Assembly: GCA_017449495.1 (NCBI GenBank)
Contig: JAFTFO010000040.1
Coordinates: forward strand, 1-64,000
Reading direction: 5' to 3'
DNA from: Prevotella sp.
GTDB taxonomy: Bacteria; Bacteroidota; Bacteroidia; Bacteroidales; Bacteroidaceae
Length of the DNA stretch: 64,000 nucleotides
Both the position numbers and the translations under genes were made by a program. The notes beneath the pieces are model-generated. The model ran no database searches and was not told the origin of the DNA. It worked only from the letters and a program-made list of their open reading frames with translations. Positions 32,746 through 40,815 of this stretch are shown piece after piece (within the stretch, counting starts at the first letter, position 1; every line of letters starts with the position of its first letter).

Positions 32746-33975
32746 TTATTTGATGGTTGTTTCTTCGAGGAAAGATTCAAACTGACTCTGGTAGCCGTTG
32801 AACACGTTGATGTCTACATCTCCTTGGATGCCTGCTACCCGGCCGTCGGAGGAGAGTTGCCAGTAAGTTAACTTCACGTCTGGCTTGTACTCGCTGTAAC
32901 GGGCAATCCATACGCTGTAGTCACGTTTCAGGTCGGTTTGCTTCGATAGATAGTTGTTTACGAAACGCTGGTTTACGTAGAGGATAGGTTTCACGCCTGT
33001 GTGGCGCTCTACGATTCTTAGCCACGTGCGTATGTGTTCGAACATCTTTTCTTCACCACCCATCAGTTTGATCTGAGCGTCAGAGGGTTCGATGTCAAGC
33101 ACGGGTGGCAGGTCACCACTGCGGAAGATTGTGTTGCGGATGAAATATTGGGCCTGTTCTGCGCCGCTTCTGCGTATGGACCAGAAATGATAGGCACCTA
33201 CACGGATGCCTTGCTTGCGGGCTTTTGCGTAGTCGTTCGCATAGTACTGGTTACGGATGGTTGTACCTTCCGTGGACTTGATATAAACGAATGATACGGG
33301 GTAGTCGGCTGTACCGCTGACGTTCTGACTGCCGCGTTTACCCATGTTGGTAATTCGCAGTTTATCCCAGTAGATGGGGAACTTCTTCCGACCTTTGCCG
33401 TGCTGGTAGCGCGAGATGTCAATGCCGTAGATGCGTTCGGTGGTGTAGCGCATGCGCTCGCCCATGAAACGGTCATTGCGCCAGATACCTACGCGGAAGG
33501 TTGTCTCATCCTCGTCCAGCGTCTCTGCTGCCAGCCCGAAGCCATCGCGATGCCCAAATGACCAGTGACCCTCATAGTAACCACGAGCGTCAGTAAAGGT
33601 ATATGCTCCGTGGCCTGCAGACTTTTCCTCATGGAAGTCACCTGTGTAGTTGCCGAGGGTGTCTACTCTGATACCCGTGATGAGAGAGTCGTCTCGACAT
33701 GTTCCTACGACGGTTCTGCCCAATGAGTCGAGGGCAAGGGCTGTACCCTCCCGACGGTGACCATGCCACCTGCCGACATTCCATATCGGTACATAGCGGT
33801 CTATATCCACTTGATGAAGTTTACCACCAGCAAAGGCGGCCACCATCTCGTAACCCTCGTCTTGCAGATTGTGTCGCTCCATATAGTAGCCAATCTCCCT
33901 CTTTAGGGCAGGGCCTGGGGCTGAATTACTTGAGGCGGCTAAGGAGATTAATATGCAGAATACTATTTTTTTCAT
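32746..33975 (-). CDS. Exported GH25 lysozyme-like hydrolase with MORN-like repeats
   Basis: 409 residues from the ATG at 33975; a TTG-initiated extension would overlap the -7 box. The signal peptide is short. An N-terminal region (about 60-190) has MORN-like motifs (NYTGDFHEEKSAGHGAYTF, YYEGHWSFGHRDGFG). The C-terminal GH25 domain has YGIDISRYQ (catalytic-pocket Asp), VYIKSTEG, GAYHFW, PVLDIEPSD (DxE catalytic pair), ILYVNQRFVNNYL and WQLSSDG with DVDINVFNG at the end. GH25 enzymes cut the glycan backbone of peptidoglycan. A MORN plus lysozyme combination is uncommon; the exported MORN protein at 15200-16318 is a possible relative. Confidence 0.88.
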   Translation of the reverse strand: MKKIVFCILISLAASSNSAPGPALKREIGYYMERHNLQDEGYEMVAAFAGGKLHQVDIDRYVPIWNVGRWHGHRREGTALALDSLGRTVVGTCRDDSLITGIRVDTLGNYTGDFHEEKSAGHGAYTFTDARGYYEGHWSFGHRDGFGLAAETLDEDETTFRVGIWRNDRFMGERMRYTTERIYGIDISRYQHGKGRKKFPIYWDKLRITNMGKRGSQNVSGTADYPVSFVYIKSTEGTTIRNQYYANDYAKARKQGIRVGAYHFWSIRRSGAEQAQYFIRNTIFRSGDLPPVLDIEPSDAQIKLMGGEEKMFEHIRTWLRIVERHTGVKPILYVNQRFVNNYLSKQTDLKRDYSVWIARYSEYKPDVKLTYWQLSSDGRVAGIQGDVDINVFNGYQSQFESFLEETTIK

Positions 33976-33987
33976 ATTTTTATGGCG

Positions 33988-33995
33988 CAAAGTTA
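33988..33995 (-). promoter_or_regulatory. -7 box for the lysozyme-DUF4491-rlmH operon
   Basis: TAACTTTG on the - strand, 12 bases before the ATG at 33975. It fixes the start codon of the lysozyme gene. Confidence 0.6.
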
Positions 33996-34017
33996 GGCAT
34001 TTCTCTTTAAAAAATCG

Positions 34018-34025
34018 TATATTTG
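34018..34025 (+). promoter_or_regulatory. -7 box for the alcohol dehydrogenase gene
   Basis: TATATTTG 30 bases before the ATG at 34056. It is back to back with the lysozyme promoter, the two boxes being only 22 bases apart. Confidence 0.6.
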
Positions 34026-34055
34026 CAGCAGAATTATTGATTTAATGCAAAATAA

Positions 34056-35243
34056 ATGATGAAGGACTTCAATTTCTATGCCCCTACGCGGGTGGTGTTC
34101 GGACGTGAGTCGGAGGCCAGGCTTCCAGAGTTGATCAAACAGTATGGCGGCACGAAGGTGCTTATCCACTATGGAGGTGGGAGTGCCCGTCGATACGGAC
34201 TGCTTGACCGTGTAGAGCAGATGCTCCATGAAGCAGACATCGACTTTGTGGAGTTGGGTGGGGTAGTGCCTAATCCTCTGCTGTCGAAGGTGAAGGAGGG
34301 CATCGGCCTCTGCTGCCGTGAGGGTGTCGACTTCATCCTCGCCGTAGGTGGTGGCAGTGTCATCGATTCTGCTAAGGCCATTGGCTATGGGGTACCCTAT
34401 GAGGGATACGTGTGGGATTTTTGGGATGGGAAGGCTGTGCCGCAGGCTTGTCTGCCTGTAGGCGTCGTGCTGACCATCCCCGCTGCAGGCTCCGAGATGT
34501 CGTCGAGCTGTGTCATCACCAACGACGAGGGCATGCTCAAACGGGGTGTGAACAGCGATCTCTGCCGTTGTAAGTTTGCCATCATGAATCCTGAGCGCAC
34601 CTATACTCTGCCGCCCTATCAGACCGCTGCCGGGGCCACCGACATCATGATGCACACGATGGAACGCTACTTCTCGAAGTATGAGGATGCCTCGCTGACG
34701 GATGCTATTGCCGAGGCCCTATTACGCACGGTGAAGGATGCTGTGTTTGAGGTGCTGAAGAATCCAGAGGACTATCGTAACCGTGCTGCCATCATGTGGG
34801 CCAGTTCTTTGTCGCACAACGACTTGACGGAGTGTGGCACGGAGAAGGACTTTGCCTGCCATAAGCTTGAACATGAACTTAGCGGACTCTTTGGCGTCAC
34901 TCATGGTGCGGGTCTGGCGGCCATCTGGGGCTCCTGGGCGCGATATGTGATGGACAAACACCTCAACCGTTTTGTGAAGTTCGCCGTCAATGTGATGGGT
35001 GTCACTAATGATTTCTCCGAACCTCGTCAGACCGCCCTGCGTGGCATTGAGGCCACCGAGCGTTTCTTCCGTGCCATCGGCATGCCCACGAGCATACCCG
35101 CCCTTATCGGTCGTCAGGCCACAGAGGAGGAGATTGAAACGCTTGTTGCTAAGTGTAGCCGTGGTGGCAAGCTGACCATAGGTGCGATGGAAGTTCTCAA
35201 TTCTTCAGATATGGCAGCCATCTACCGCCTCGCTAATGAGTAA
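34056..35243 (+). CDS. Iron-containing alcohol dehydrogenase (butanol dehydrogenase type)
   Basis: 395 residues, full length for group III metal-dependent ADHs of the YqhD/BdhA kind. It reduces aldehydes with NAD(P)H in the cytoplasm. The nucleotide loop is VGGGSVIDSAKAIG, preceded by VLIHYGGGSARRYG. Metal ligands lie in GATDIMMHTMERY (Asp and His) and HKLEHELSGLFGVTHGAGLA (two His). The N-terminal FNFYAPTRVVFG is typical of the family. It heads a + strand run with greA 18 bases later. Confidence 0.92.
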   Translation: MMKDFNFYAPTRVVFGRESEARLPELIKQYGGTKVLIHYGGGSARRYGLLDRVEQMLHEADIDFVELGGVVPNPLLSKVKEGIGLCCREGVDFILAVGGGSVIDSAKAIGYGVPYEGYVWDFWDGKAVPQACLPVGVVLTIPAAGSEMSSSCVITNDEGMLKRGVNSDLCRCKFAIMNPERTYTLPPYQTAAGATDIMMHTMERYFSKYEDASLTDAIAEALLRTVKDAVFEVLKNPEDYRNRAAIMWASSLSHNDLTECGTEKDFACHKLEHELSGLFGVTHGAGLAAIWGSWARYVMDKHLNRFVKFAVNVMGVTNDFSEPRQTALRGIEATERFFRAIGMPTSIPALIGRQATEEEIETLVAKCSRGGKLTIGAMEVLNSSDMAAIYRLANE

Positions 35244-35261
35244 GAAAATCTATAGAGTAAT

Positions 35262-35726
35262 ATGGAATATATGTCACAAGAGGGCTACGACAAACTCGTG
35301 GCCGAATTGCGTCAGATGGAGAATGTGGAACTGCCGCAAGTCAGAGATGCCATAGCTGAGGCACGCGACAAAGGCGATCTCAGTGAGAACTTCGAATATC
35401 ATGCCGCCAAGCGTGAGCAAGCACGACTGCTGGGGCGCATCCGTTTCAAGCAAAAGGTGTTGGCCAATGCACGTGTGATAGATATGTCACGACTGGGCAC
35501 AGACAGTGTACAACTGCTCAGTAGAGTGGAGATGACGAACCTCACCACAAATACCCGCATGACCTATACTATCGCCAGCCCCAACGAAGCGAACCTGCGT
35601 GAAGGCAAAATATCTATCAAGTCACCTATTGCTCAGGCACTATTGAACAAAAAGGTAGGCGACGTCGTCGACGTGCGAGTCCCTGCAGGCATGATGAAGT
35701 TCCGTATAGAGAGCATCTCACTCTAA
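35262..35726 (+). CDS. greA: Transcription elongation factor GreA
   Basis: 154 residues, full length. The N-terminal coiled-coil hairpin has the tip motif DLSENFEYHAAK, with the acidic tip (GDLSEN) that reaches the RNA polymerase active site to stimulate cleavage of backtracked RNA. The C-terminal FKBP-like domain has the SPIAQALLNKKVGDVVDV motif. It lies 18 bases after the dehydrogenase gene and 41 before the sigma factor gene. Confidence 0.95.
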   Translation: MEYMSQEGYDKLVAELRQMENVELPQVRDAIAEARDKGDLSENFEYHAAKREQARLLGRIRFKQKVLANARVIDMSRLGTDSVQLLSRVEMTNLTTNTRMTYTIASPNEANLREGKISIKSPIAQALLNKKVGDVVDVRVPAGMMKFRIESISL

Positions 35727-35767
35727 TAGTATAAACTATAATTGTAGAATCAATACAAAGATCATAT

Positions 35768-36490
35768 ATGGAAGACAGTGCATTGAACAGATATCTGGAT
35801 GAGATAGGGCATAGCAACCTGCTGAGTGACGAGGAGGAACGTGAACTGTCGAGGAAGATCAGGCTTGGCGATGAGCGGGCGTTGGCACGACTGGTGGAAA
35901 CCAATCTGAAGTTTGTCGTCGTGGTCGCCAGACAGTATAAAGGCAACGGTCTGGCGATGGAGGACCTGGTGAGCGAGGGTAACATCGGACTGATGAAGGC
36001 TGCCTCGAGGTTTGATGGCGAGAAGGGAGTGAGGTTCGTGAACTTTGCTGCCGGCCACGTGCGTCGTCAGATAGAAAAGGCCATCTCTCAGCAGGCCGGT
36101 CTCTATCAGGTGCCTAAGGACACCGCCACCGATGTGTCTGCCCGTCAGCAGAGCAAGGCCCTGTCTGTGGATGCGCCCTTAGGCCGCCGGGCGAATATGA
36201 GTCTGTTGTCTGTCTTGGTGAATCCAGACTCTCCTATGGCCGACGAACGGGTACACTCAGAAGCTATCGAGAATGCGATAGAGTTTGCCCTGCTGTCGCT
36301 GAGCCAGCGAGAGAGTCAGGTGGTGAACGCGTACTTCGGCATCATGCAGGAGCATGAGACGATGGCGGAGATCGCTGAGGACATGGGGCTGAAGCGTGAA
36401 CGGGTGCGCCAGATTCGTGACAAGGCCGTCCGAAAACTGCGGAAGACGTACAAGCAGAAGCTTAAAGACCTGCGTTATCCGCGTAGCTGA
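35768..36490 (+). CDS. Sigma-70 family RNA polymerase sigma factor, short form without region 3
   Basis: 240 residues. Region 1.2/2 begins LNRYLDEIGHSNLLSDEEE and continues with NLKFVVVVARQYKGNGLAMEDLVSEGNIGLMKAASRFD (region 2.1-2.2) and FVNFAAGHVRRQIEKAI in the 2.3-2.4 position, where the housekeeping factor has FISYAVWWIRQSI. A short linker with SVDAPLG leads straight to region 4 (LSLSQRESQVVNAYFG, then the HTH ETMAEIAEDMGLKRERVRQIR). The roughly 70-residue region 3 of RpoD is absent. It is an alternative RpoD-like factor rather than the primary one. A bidirectional terminator follows. Confidence 0.85.
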   Translation: MEDSALNRYLDEIGHSNLLSDEEERELSRKIRLGDERALARLVETNLKFVVVVARQYKGNGLAMEDLVSEGNIGLMKAASRFDGEKGVRFVNFAAGHVRRQIEKAISQQAGLYQVPKDTATDVSARQQSKALSVDAPLGRRANMSLLSVLVNPDSPMADERVHSEAIENAIEFALLSLSQRESQVVNAYFGIMQEHETMAEIAEDMGLKRERVRQIRDKAVRKLRKTYKQKLKDLRYPRS

Positions 36491-36541
36491 TAAAGGGTTA
36501 TTTTATAAAGTCCTAAGAGTATGAAAATCAGGGCCTAAAAG

Positions 36542-36574
36542 AAAGAGAGTCAGGAAGCAGTCCTAACTCTCTTT
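36542..36574. terminator. Bidirectional terminator between the sigma factor and tRNA-Ser
   Basis: AAAGAGAGT (36542-36550) pairs with ACTCTCTTT (36566-36574), and AGGA with TCCT inside, leaving one mismatch and a 5-base loop. On the - strand it is followed by CTTTTAG, fitting a terminator for the tRNA; on the + strand it ends the sigma factor transcript. Confidence 0.75.
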
Positions 36575-36587
36575 ATGCACGTCGTTG

Positions 36588-36675
36588 CGGAAGGTGAGGG
36601 ATTCAAACCCCCGATACCCGAAAGGGGTATACCGGATTTCGAGTCCAGCGCGATCGATCACTCTGCCAACCTTCC
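36588..36675 (-). tRNA. tRNA-Ser(CGA)
   Basis: 88 bases on the - strand. The 7-bp acceptor stem is GGAAGGT/ACCTTCC with G73 as discriminator, expected for serine. The anticodon arm is CTGGA-CTCGAAA-TCCGG, giving anticodon CGA. A long variable arm built on TACCCC...GGGTA identifies a class II tRNA. The T loop is GTTTGAATC-like. CCA is not encoded. Confidence 0.93.
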
Positions 36676-36751
36676 TAATGTCAAACCTTAAAACCTTTTC
36701 TCGCCTGAAATGCGGATGCAAAGGTATAATAATTTTCTGATACCACCAAAT

Positions 36752-37339
36752 TTATTCGAAAGAAAGTTTGCTCAAGCGGTTTTTTAGTTGCTCAGCCTCG
36801 CTTTTCCGGATGCTCAGACGTATCTCGCAAGTGTTCTCGTAGGTTTGGGAGACGATGCGTGGCTGCATCTCCTTGACGATGCGCATCACGTCGTTCATCA
36901 TCGGGTAGGGGAAGCTGTAGGTGATGGTTTCCTCCACCTGCCGTGTCTCTATCTCACTATGTGCGATGGCGTCGGCAGCCGCTTCACGGTAGGCCACGAT
37001 GAGTCCACTGGTACCGAGGTTCACGCCACCATAGTAGCGTACGACGACAATCAGTATGTCGGTCAGTTCGTTGCTGTTGATCTGCCCAAGGATGGGCTTG
37101 CCGGCCGTACTTGACGGCTCTCCGTCGTCGTTGGCTCTGTATTCTGTCCGCTCAGGCCCCAGCATATAGGCATAGCAGACGTGCCGGGCGTCGTAGTATT
37201 TCTTGCGGTATCCGGCAATGATCTGCTTGATGTCCTCGACCGTCTCGACATGATGAGCGAAGGCGAGGAACTTACTACGCTTCTCGGTGTAGTAACCCTC
37301 GCCTTCGGTCTTGATCGTTCTGTATTCGTCGTTAAGCAT
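36752..37339 (-). CDS. YigZ/IMPACT family protein
   Basis: 195 residues. The N-terminal RSKFLAFAHHVETVED block, DARHVCYAYMLG, the RANDDGEPSSTAGKPIL signature and VVVRYYGGVNLGTSGLIVAYREAA are diagnostic. The C-terminal DUF1949-like half has a ferredoxin-like fold. IMPACT-family proteins are linked to translational control; the bacterial role is unclear. Its start overlaps the end of carB by 8 bases, so it is co-translated with it. Confidence 0.92.
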   Translation of the reverse strand: MLNDEYRTIKTEGEGYYTEKRSKFLAFAHHVETVEDIKQIIAGYRKKYYDARHVCYAYMLGPERTEYRANDDGEPSSTAGKPILGQINSNELTDILIVVVRYYGGVNLGTSGLIVAYREAAADAIAHSEIETRQVEETITYSFPYPMMNDVMRIVKEMQPRIVSQTYENTCEIRLSIRKSEAEQLKNRLSKLSFE

Positions 37340-40300
37340 TATACTCCTGCCAGGACTTGATCTTCACATCCTCGAGGTTCATGGCGGTAAAGGCCTCGAT
37401 AAAGGCCTTGGCCAGACGGACATTGGTCATCAGAGGGATGTTGTGGTCGATGGCGCCACGGCGGATCTTGTAGCCGTTAGTCAGCTCACGCGAAGAATGG
37501 TTCTTGGGTACATTGATGACCAAGCCGACCTTGTGCTGTGAGATGAGGTCCATCACGTTGCAGTCGCTCTCCTCGTCAGGCCAAGCTACGGCAACAGCCT
37601 TCACACCGTTGTCGTTGAAGAACTTGGCTGTTCCGGCAGTGGCATAGATGGTGTAACCCTTCTTGGCCAGCTGCTGAGCAGGCTCCAGCAGAGACACCTT
37701 ACCCTTGGCACCACCAGAGGAGATGAGCACGGCGTCCTTAGGAATAGAGTAGCCTGTGGCAATCAGTGAGTTGAGCATGGCCTCGTTGAGGTCGTCGCCT
37801 AAGCAGCCCACCTCACCTGTAGAACTCATGTCCACGCCCAATACGGGGTCGGCGTTCTGCAGACGGGCAAAGGAGAACTGTGACGCCTTCACGCCGATGC
37901 GGTCGATATCGAACTCGCTCTTCTCCGGCTTCTGGTAAGGAGCGTCAAGCATGATCTTCGTGGCCGTCTCGATGAAGTTGCGCTTTAGGATCTTCGACAC
38001 GAAGGGGAACGAGCGCGAGGCACGGAGGTTACACTCGATGACCTTCACCTCACGGTTCTTAGCCAGGAACTGGATATTGAAAGGACCGCTGATGTTCAGC
38101 TCGGCAGCGATCTTATGGGCAATCTTCTTAATCTGGCGGATGGTAGAGAAGTAGATGTGCTGGGCGGGGAACACCATCGTGGCATCACCGGAGTGTACGC
38201 CAGCATACTCCACATGCTCGGAGATCGCATACTCGATCACCTCGCCCTTGTCGGCCACGGCGTCGAACTCTATCTCCTTCGTCTCGGTCATGAACTTAGA
38301 TACCACCACCGGGAACTCCTTCGACACCTCGGTAGCCATATTGAGGAAGCGATGTAACTCTTCCTCATCGTAGCAGACGTTCATCGCTGCACCAGAGAGT
38401 ACATACGAAGGACGCACAAGGACGGGATAGCCCACCTTGGCCACGAACTCCTTCACGTCGTCGAAACTCGTCAGTGCTCTCCATGCCGGCTGGTCGATGC
38501 CCAGCTTGTCGAGCATGGCAGAGAACTTGTCGCGGTTCTCGGCACGGTCGATGTTCACAGGCGATGTTCCCAGCACGGGCACGCCCTGACGATAGAGCTT
38601 CATGGCGAGGTTGTTAGGAATCTGTCCACCCACAGAGACAATCACACCACGCGGCTGTTCGAGATCGATGACGTCGAGCACACGCTCCAGTGAGAGCTCA
38701 TCGAAGTAGAGACGGTCGCACATATCATAGTCGGTAGAGACGGTCTCGGGGTTATAGTTGATCATGATCGACTTGTAACCCAGCTTGCGGGCGGTGTTGA
38801 TGGCATTCACAGAGCACCAGTCGAACTCCACACTCGAACCGATACGGTATGCACCTGATCCTAAGACGACTACAGACTTCTCGTTGTTGTAGTAGTTAAT
38901 GTCATGGGCGGCTACATACTTCTCTCCTTCAGGATTGCCAAAGGCAGGTGTGTGGGTGTAGGTGAAGTAGAGGTAGTTAGTCAGCTCGGGATGCTCAGAG
39001 GCTACTGTAGGTATGCGCTTTACGCTCGGCACGATGCCATGCTGCTTACGATACTTGCGAACCTCCAGGTTCTCTTTCTCCATATTACCGCTCTGAGGCT
39101 TTAATACGAAACGGGCGATCTGGAAGTCACTGAATCCGCAGCGCTTCACTTCGAGCAGCAACTCGTCGGGCAGCTCCTCGAGCGTGTTGTATTTCTGCAG
39201 CTCGTGCTTCAGGTCTACGATGTGCTTCAGGCGCTCCAGGAACCAGACGTCGATCTTGGTCAGCTGCTCAATGCGCTCGATGGTATAACCCTCTTCGAGT
39301 GCCTGGGCAATGGCGAAGATACGGAGGTCGGTGGGGTTGGCCAGCTCTTCGTCGAGGTTATCGAACTTCGTATGGTCGTTACCCACGAAGCCGTGCATAC
39401 CCTGACCGATCATGCGCAGACCCTTCTGCATCATCTCTTCGAAAGAACGTCCGATGGACATGATCTCACCCACCGACTTCATCGAAGAACCGATCTGGCG
39501 TGAGACGCCTGCGAACTTCGTGAGGTCCCAGCGGGGAATCTTACAGATCATATAGTCAAGGCTTGGAGCGACATATGCGGAAGATGTGGTACCCATCTCA
39601 CCAATCTGGTCGAGCGTGTAGCCGAGGGCTATCTTGGCTGCGACGAAGGCGAGGGGATAGCCAGTGGCTTTTGAGGCGAGGGCTGAAGAGCGCGAGAGAC
39701 GGGCGTTGATCTCGATGATACGGTAGTCGTTGGTCTCTGCGTTGAAAGCGAACTGAATATTGCACTCGCCGACGATGCCGAGGTGCTTGACGCACTTGAT
39801 GGTGATCTCCTGCAGCATCTTCACCTGTTCCTCCTTCAGTGAACAAGTCGGAGCTACCACGATCGACTCACCCGTGTGGATGCCGAGGGGGTCGAAGTTC
39901 TCCATCGAGGCAACGGTGAAGCAACGGTCGTTGGCATCACGGATGCACTCGAACTCAATCTCCTTCCAACCCTTCAGCGACTCCTCGACGAGGATCTGCG
40001 GGGCGAAGGTGAAGGCTGACTCTGCCAGCTCAACGAAGCGCTTCTCGTCAGGACAGATGCCTGAGCCGAGACCGCCGAGGGCATAGGCTGAGCGGATCAT
40101 GATGGGGAAGCCGATCTCGTGGGCGGCCTTCAGTGCATCTTCCATCGACTCGACGGCGTGCGACACAGGCACCTTCAGATTGACCTCGGCCAGCTTTTTA
40201 ACAAAAAGGTCGCGGTCCTCAGTGTTCATGATGGCCTCGACGCTTGTTCCTAAGACTTCAACTCCGTATTCTTTCAGTGTCCCGTTCTGATAGAGCTCTG

Positions 40301-40592
40301 TTCCGCAGTTCAGTGCGGTCTGCCCTCCGAACGCCAGAAGAATACCGTCGGGCCGTTCCTTCTTAATGATTTCCGTCACGAAATGTGTATTCACCGGCTG
40401 GAAATACACCTTGTCTGCAATACCTTCACTGGTCTGGATGGTTGCGATGTTCGGGTTGACAAGTACGCTCTTGATGCCTTCTTCGCGAAGGGCTTTCAAG
40501 GCTTGTGAACCAGAGTAGTCAAACTCTCCTGCTTGTCCAATCTTCAAGGCACCCGATCCGAGTACCAACACCTTTTTCAGTTCTTTCTTCAT
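37332..40592 (-). CDS. carB: Carbamoyl-phosphate synthase large subunit
   Basis: 1086 residues from the ATG at 40592; an upstream in-frame extension overlaps the -7 box and is rejected. It makes carbamoyl phosphate from bicarbonate, ammonia and two ATP for pyrimidine and arginine synthesis. The N-terminal VLVLGSGALKIGQAGEFDYSGSQ motif and its internal repeat VVVLGSGAYRIGSSVEFDWC mark two homologous ATP-grasp halves; GGLGSG in the first half is an ATP loop. A C-terminal MGS-like allosteric domain includes SSGGAKGKVSLL and YATAGTAKFF. The glutaminase subunit gene carA is not adjacent; the divergent neighbour is a helicase. Confidence 0.96.
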   Translation of the reverse strand: MKKELKKVLVLGSGALKIGQAGEFDYSGSQALKALREEGIKSVLVNPNIATIQTSEGIADKVYFQPVNTHFVTEIIKKERPDGILLAFGGQTALNCGTELYQNGTLKEYGVEVLGTSVEAIMNTEDRDLFVKKLAEVNLKVPVSHAVESMEDALKAAHEIGFPIMIRSAYALGGLGSGICPDEKRFVELAESAFTFAPQILVEESLKGWKEIEFECIRDANDRCFTVASMENFDPLGIHTGESIVVAPTCSLKEEQVKMLQEITIKCVKHLGIVGECNIQFAFNAETNDYRIIEINARLSRSSALASKATGYPLAFVAAKIALGYTLDQIGEMGTTSSAYVAPSLDYMICKIPRWDLTKFAGVSRQIGSSMKSVGEIMSIGRSFEEMMQKGLRMIGQGMHGFVGNDHTKFDNLDEELANPTDLRIFAIAQALEEGYTIERIEQLTKIDVWFLERLKHIVDLKHELQKYNTLEELPDELLLEVKRCGFSDFQIARFVLKPQSGNMEKENLEVRKYRKQHGIVPSVKRIPTVASEHPELTNYLYFTYTHTPAFGNPEGEKYVAAHDINYYNNEKSVVVLGSGAYRIGSSVEFDWCSVNAINTARKLGYKSIMINYNPETVSTDYDMCDRLYFDELSLERVLDVIDLEQPRGVIVSVGGQIPNNLAMKLYRQGVPVLGTSPVNIDRAENRDKFSAMLDKLGIDQPAWRALTSFDDVKEFVAKVGYPVLVRPSYVLSGAAMNVCYDEEELHRFLNMATEVSKEFPVVVSKFMTETKEIEFDAVADKGEVIEYAISEHVEYAGVHSGDATMVFPAQHIYFSTIRQIKKIAHKIAAELNISGPFNIQFLAKNREVKVIECNLRASRSFPFVSKILKRNFIETATKIMLDAPYQKPEKSEFDIDRIGVKASQFSFARLQNADPVLGVDMSSTGEVGCLGDDLNEAMLNSLIATGYSIPKDAVLISSGGAKGKVSLLEPAQQLAKKGYTIYATAGTAKFFNDNGVKAVAVAWPDEESDCNVMDLISQHKVGLVINVPKNHSSRELTNGYKIRRGAIDHNIPLMTNVRLAKAFIEAFTAMNLEDVKIKSWQEYNA

Positions 40593-40629
40593 TTTGGGTT
40601 GATTTTGATATCCTAAACTAAATCGCGTG

Positions 40630-40637
40630 CAAAGGTA
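40630..40637 (-). promoter_or_regulatory. -7 box for the carB-yigZ operon
   Basis: TACCTTTG on the - strand, 37 bases before the ATG at 40592; it rules out the longer carB start. Confidence 0.6.
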
Positions 40638-40803
40638 CGAAGTTTTTCGCAAAACACCAAAAAGTATGAAACGTATTTTGTTAAAATTGAGAAGGTTTTT
40701 TCAAACGCGCTAAGAATGAAATATTAACGGTATTTTTATGCAAAAGGGAGTGATGTATCTGAATGTTTCCGGATTAATTGCCACGAATATCAGAAATAAT
40801 TCG

Positions 40804-40811
40804 TAACTTTG
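40804..40811 (+). promoter_or_regulatory. -7 box giving a probable leaderless helicase mRNA
   Basis: TAACTTTG followed by CAGC and then the GTG start at 40816. The four-base gap is the same as at the GNAT gene (5942), so the start codon should be at or next to the transcription start. Confidence 0.55.
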
Positions 40812-40815
40812 CAGC

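Noticed and set aside
36752-40592. Complete pyrimidine or arginine operon around carB
   Set aside because: Only carB and yigZ are present; no carA, pyrB or arg gene is adjacent, so no operon claim is made.
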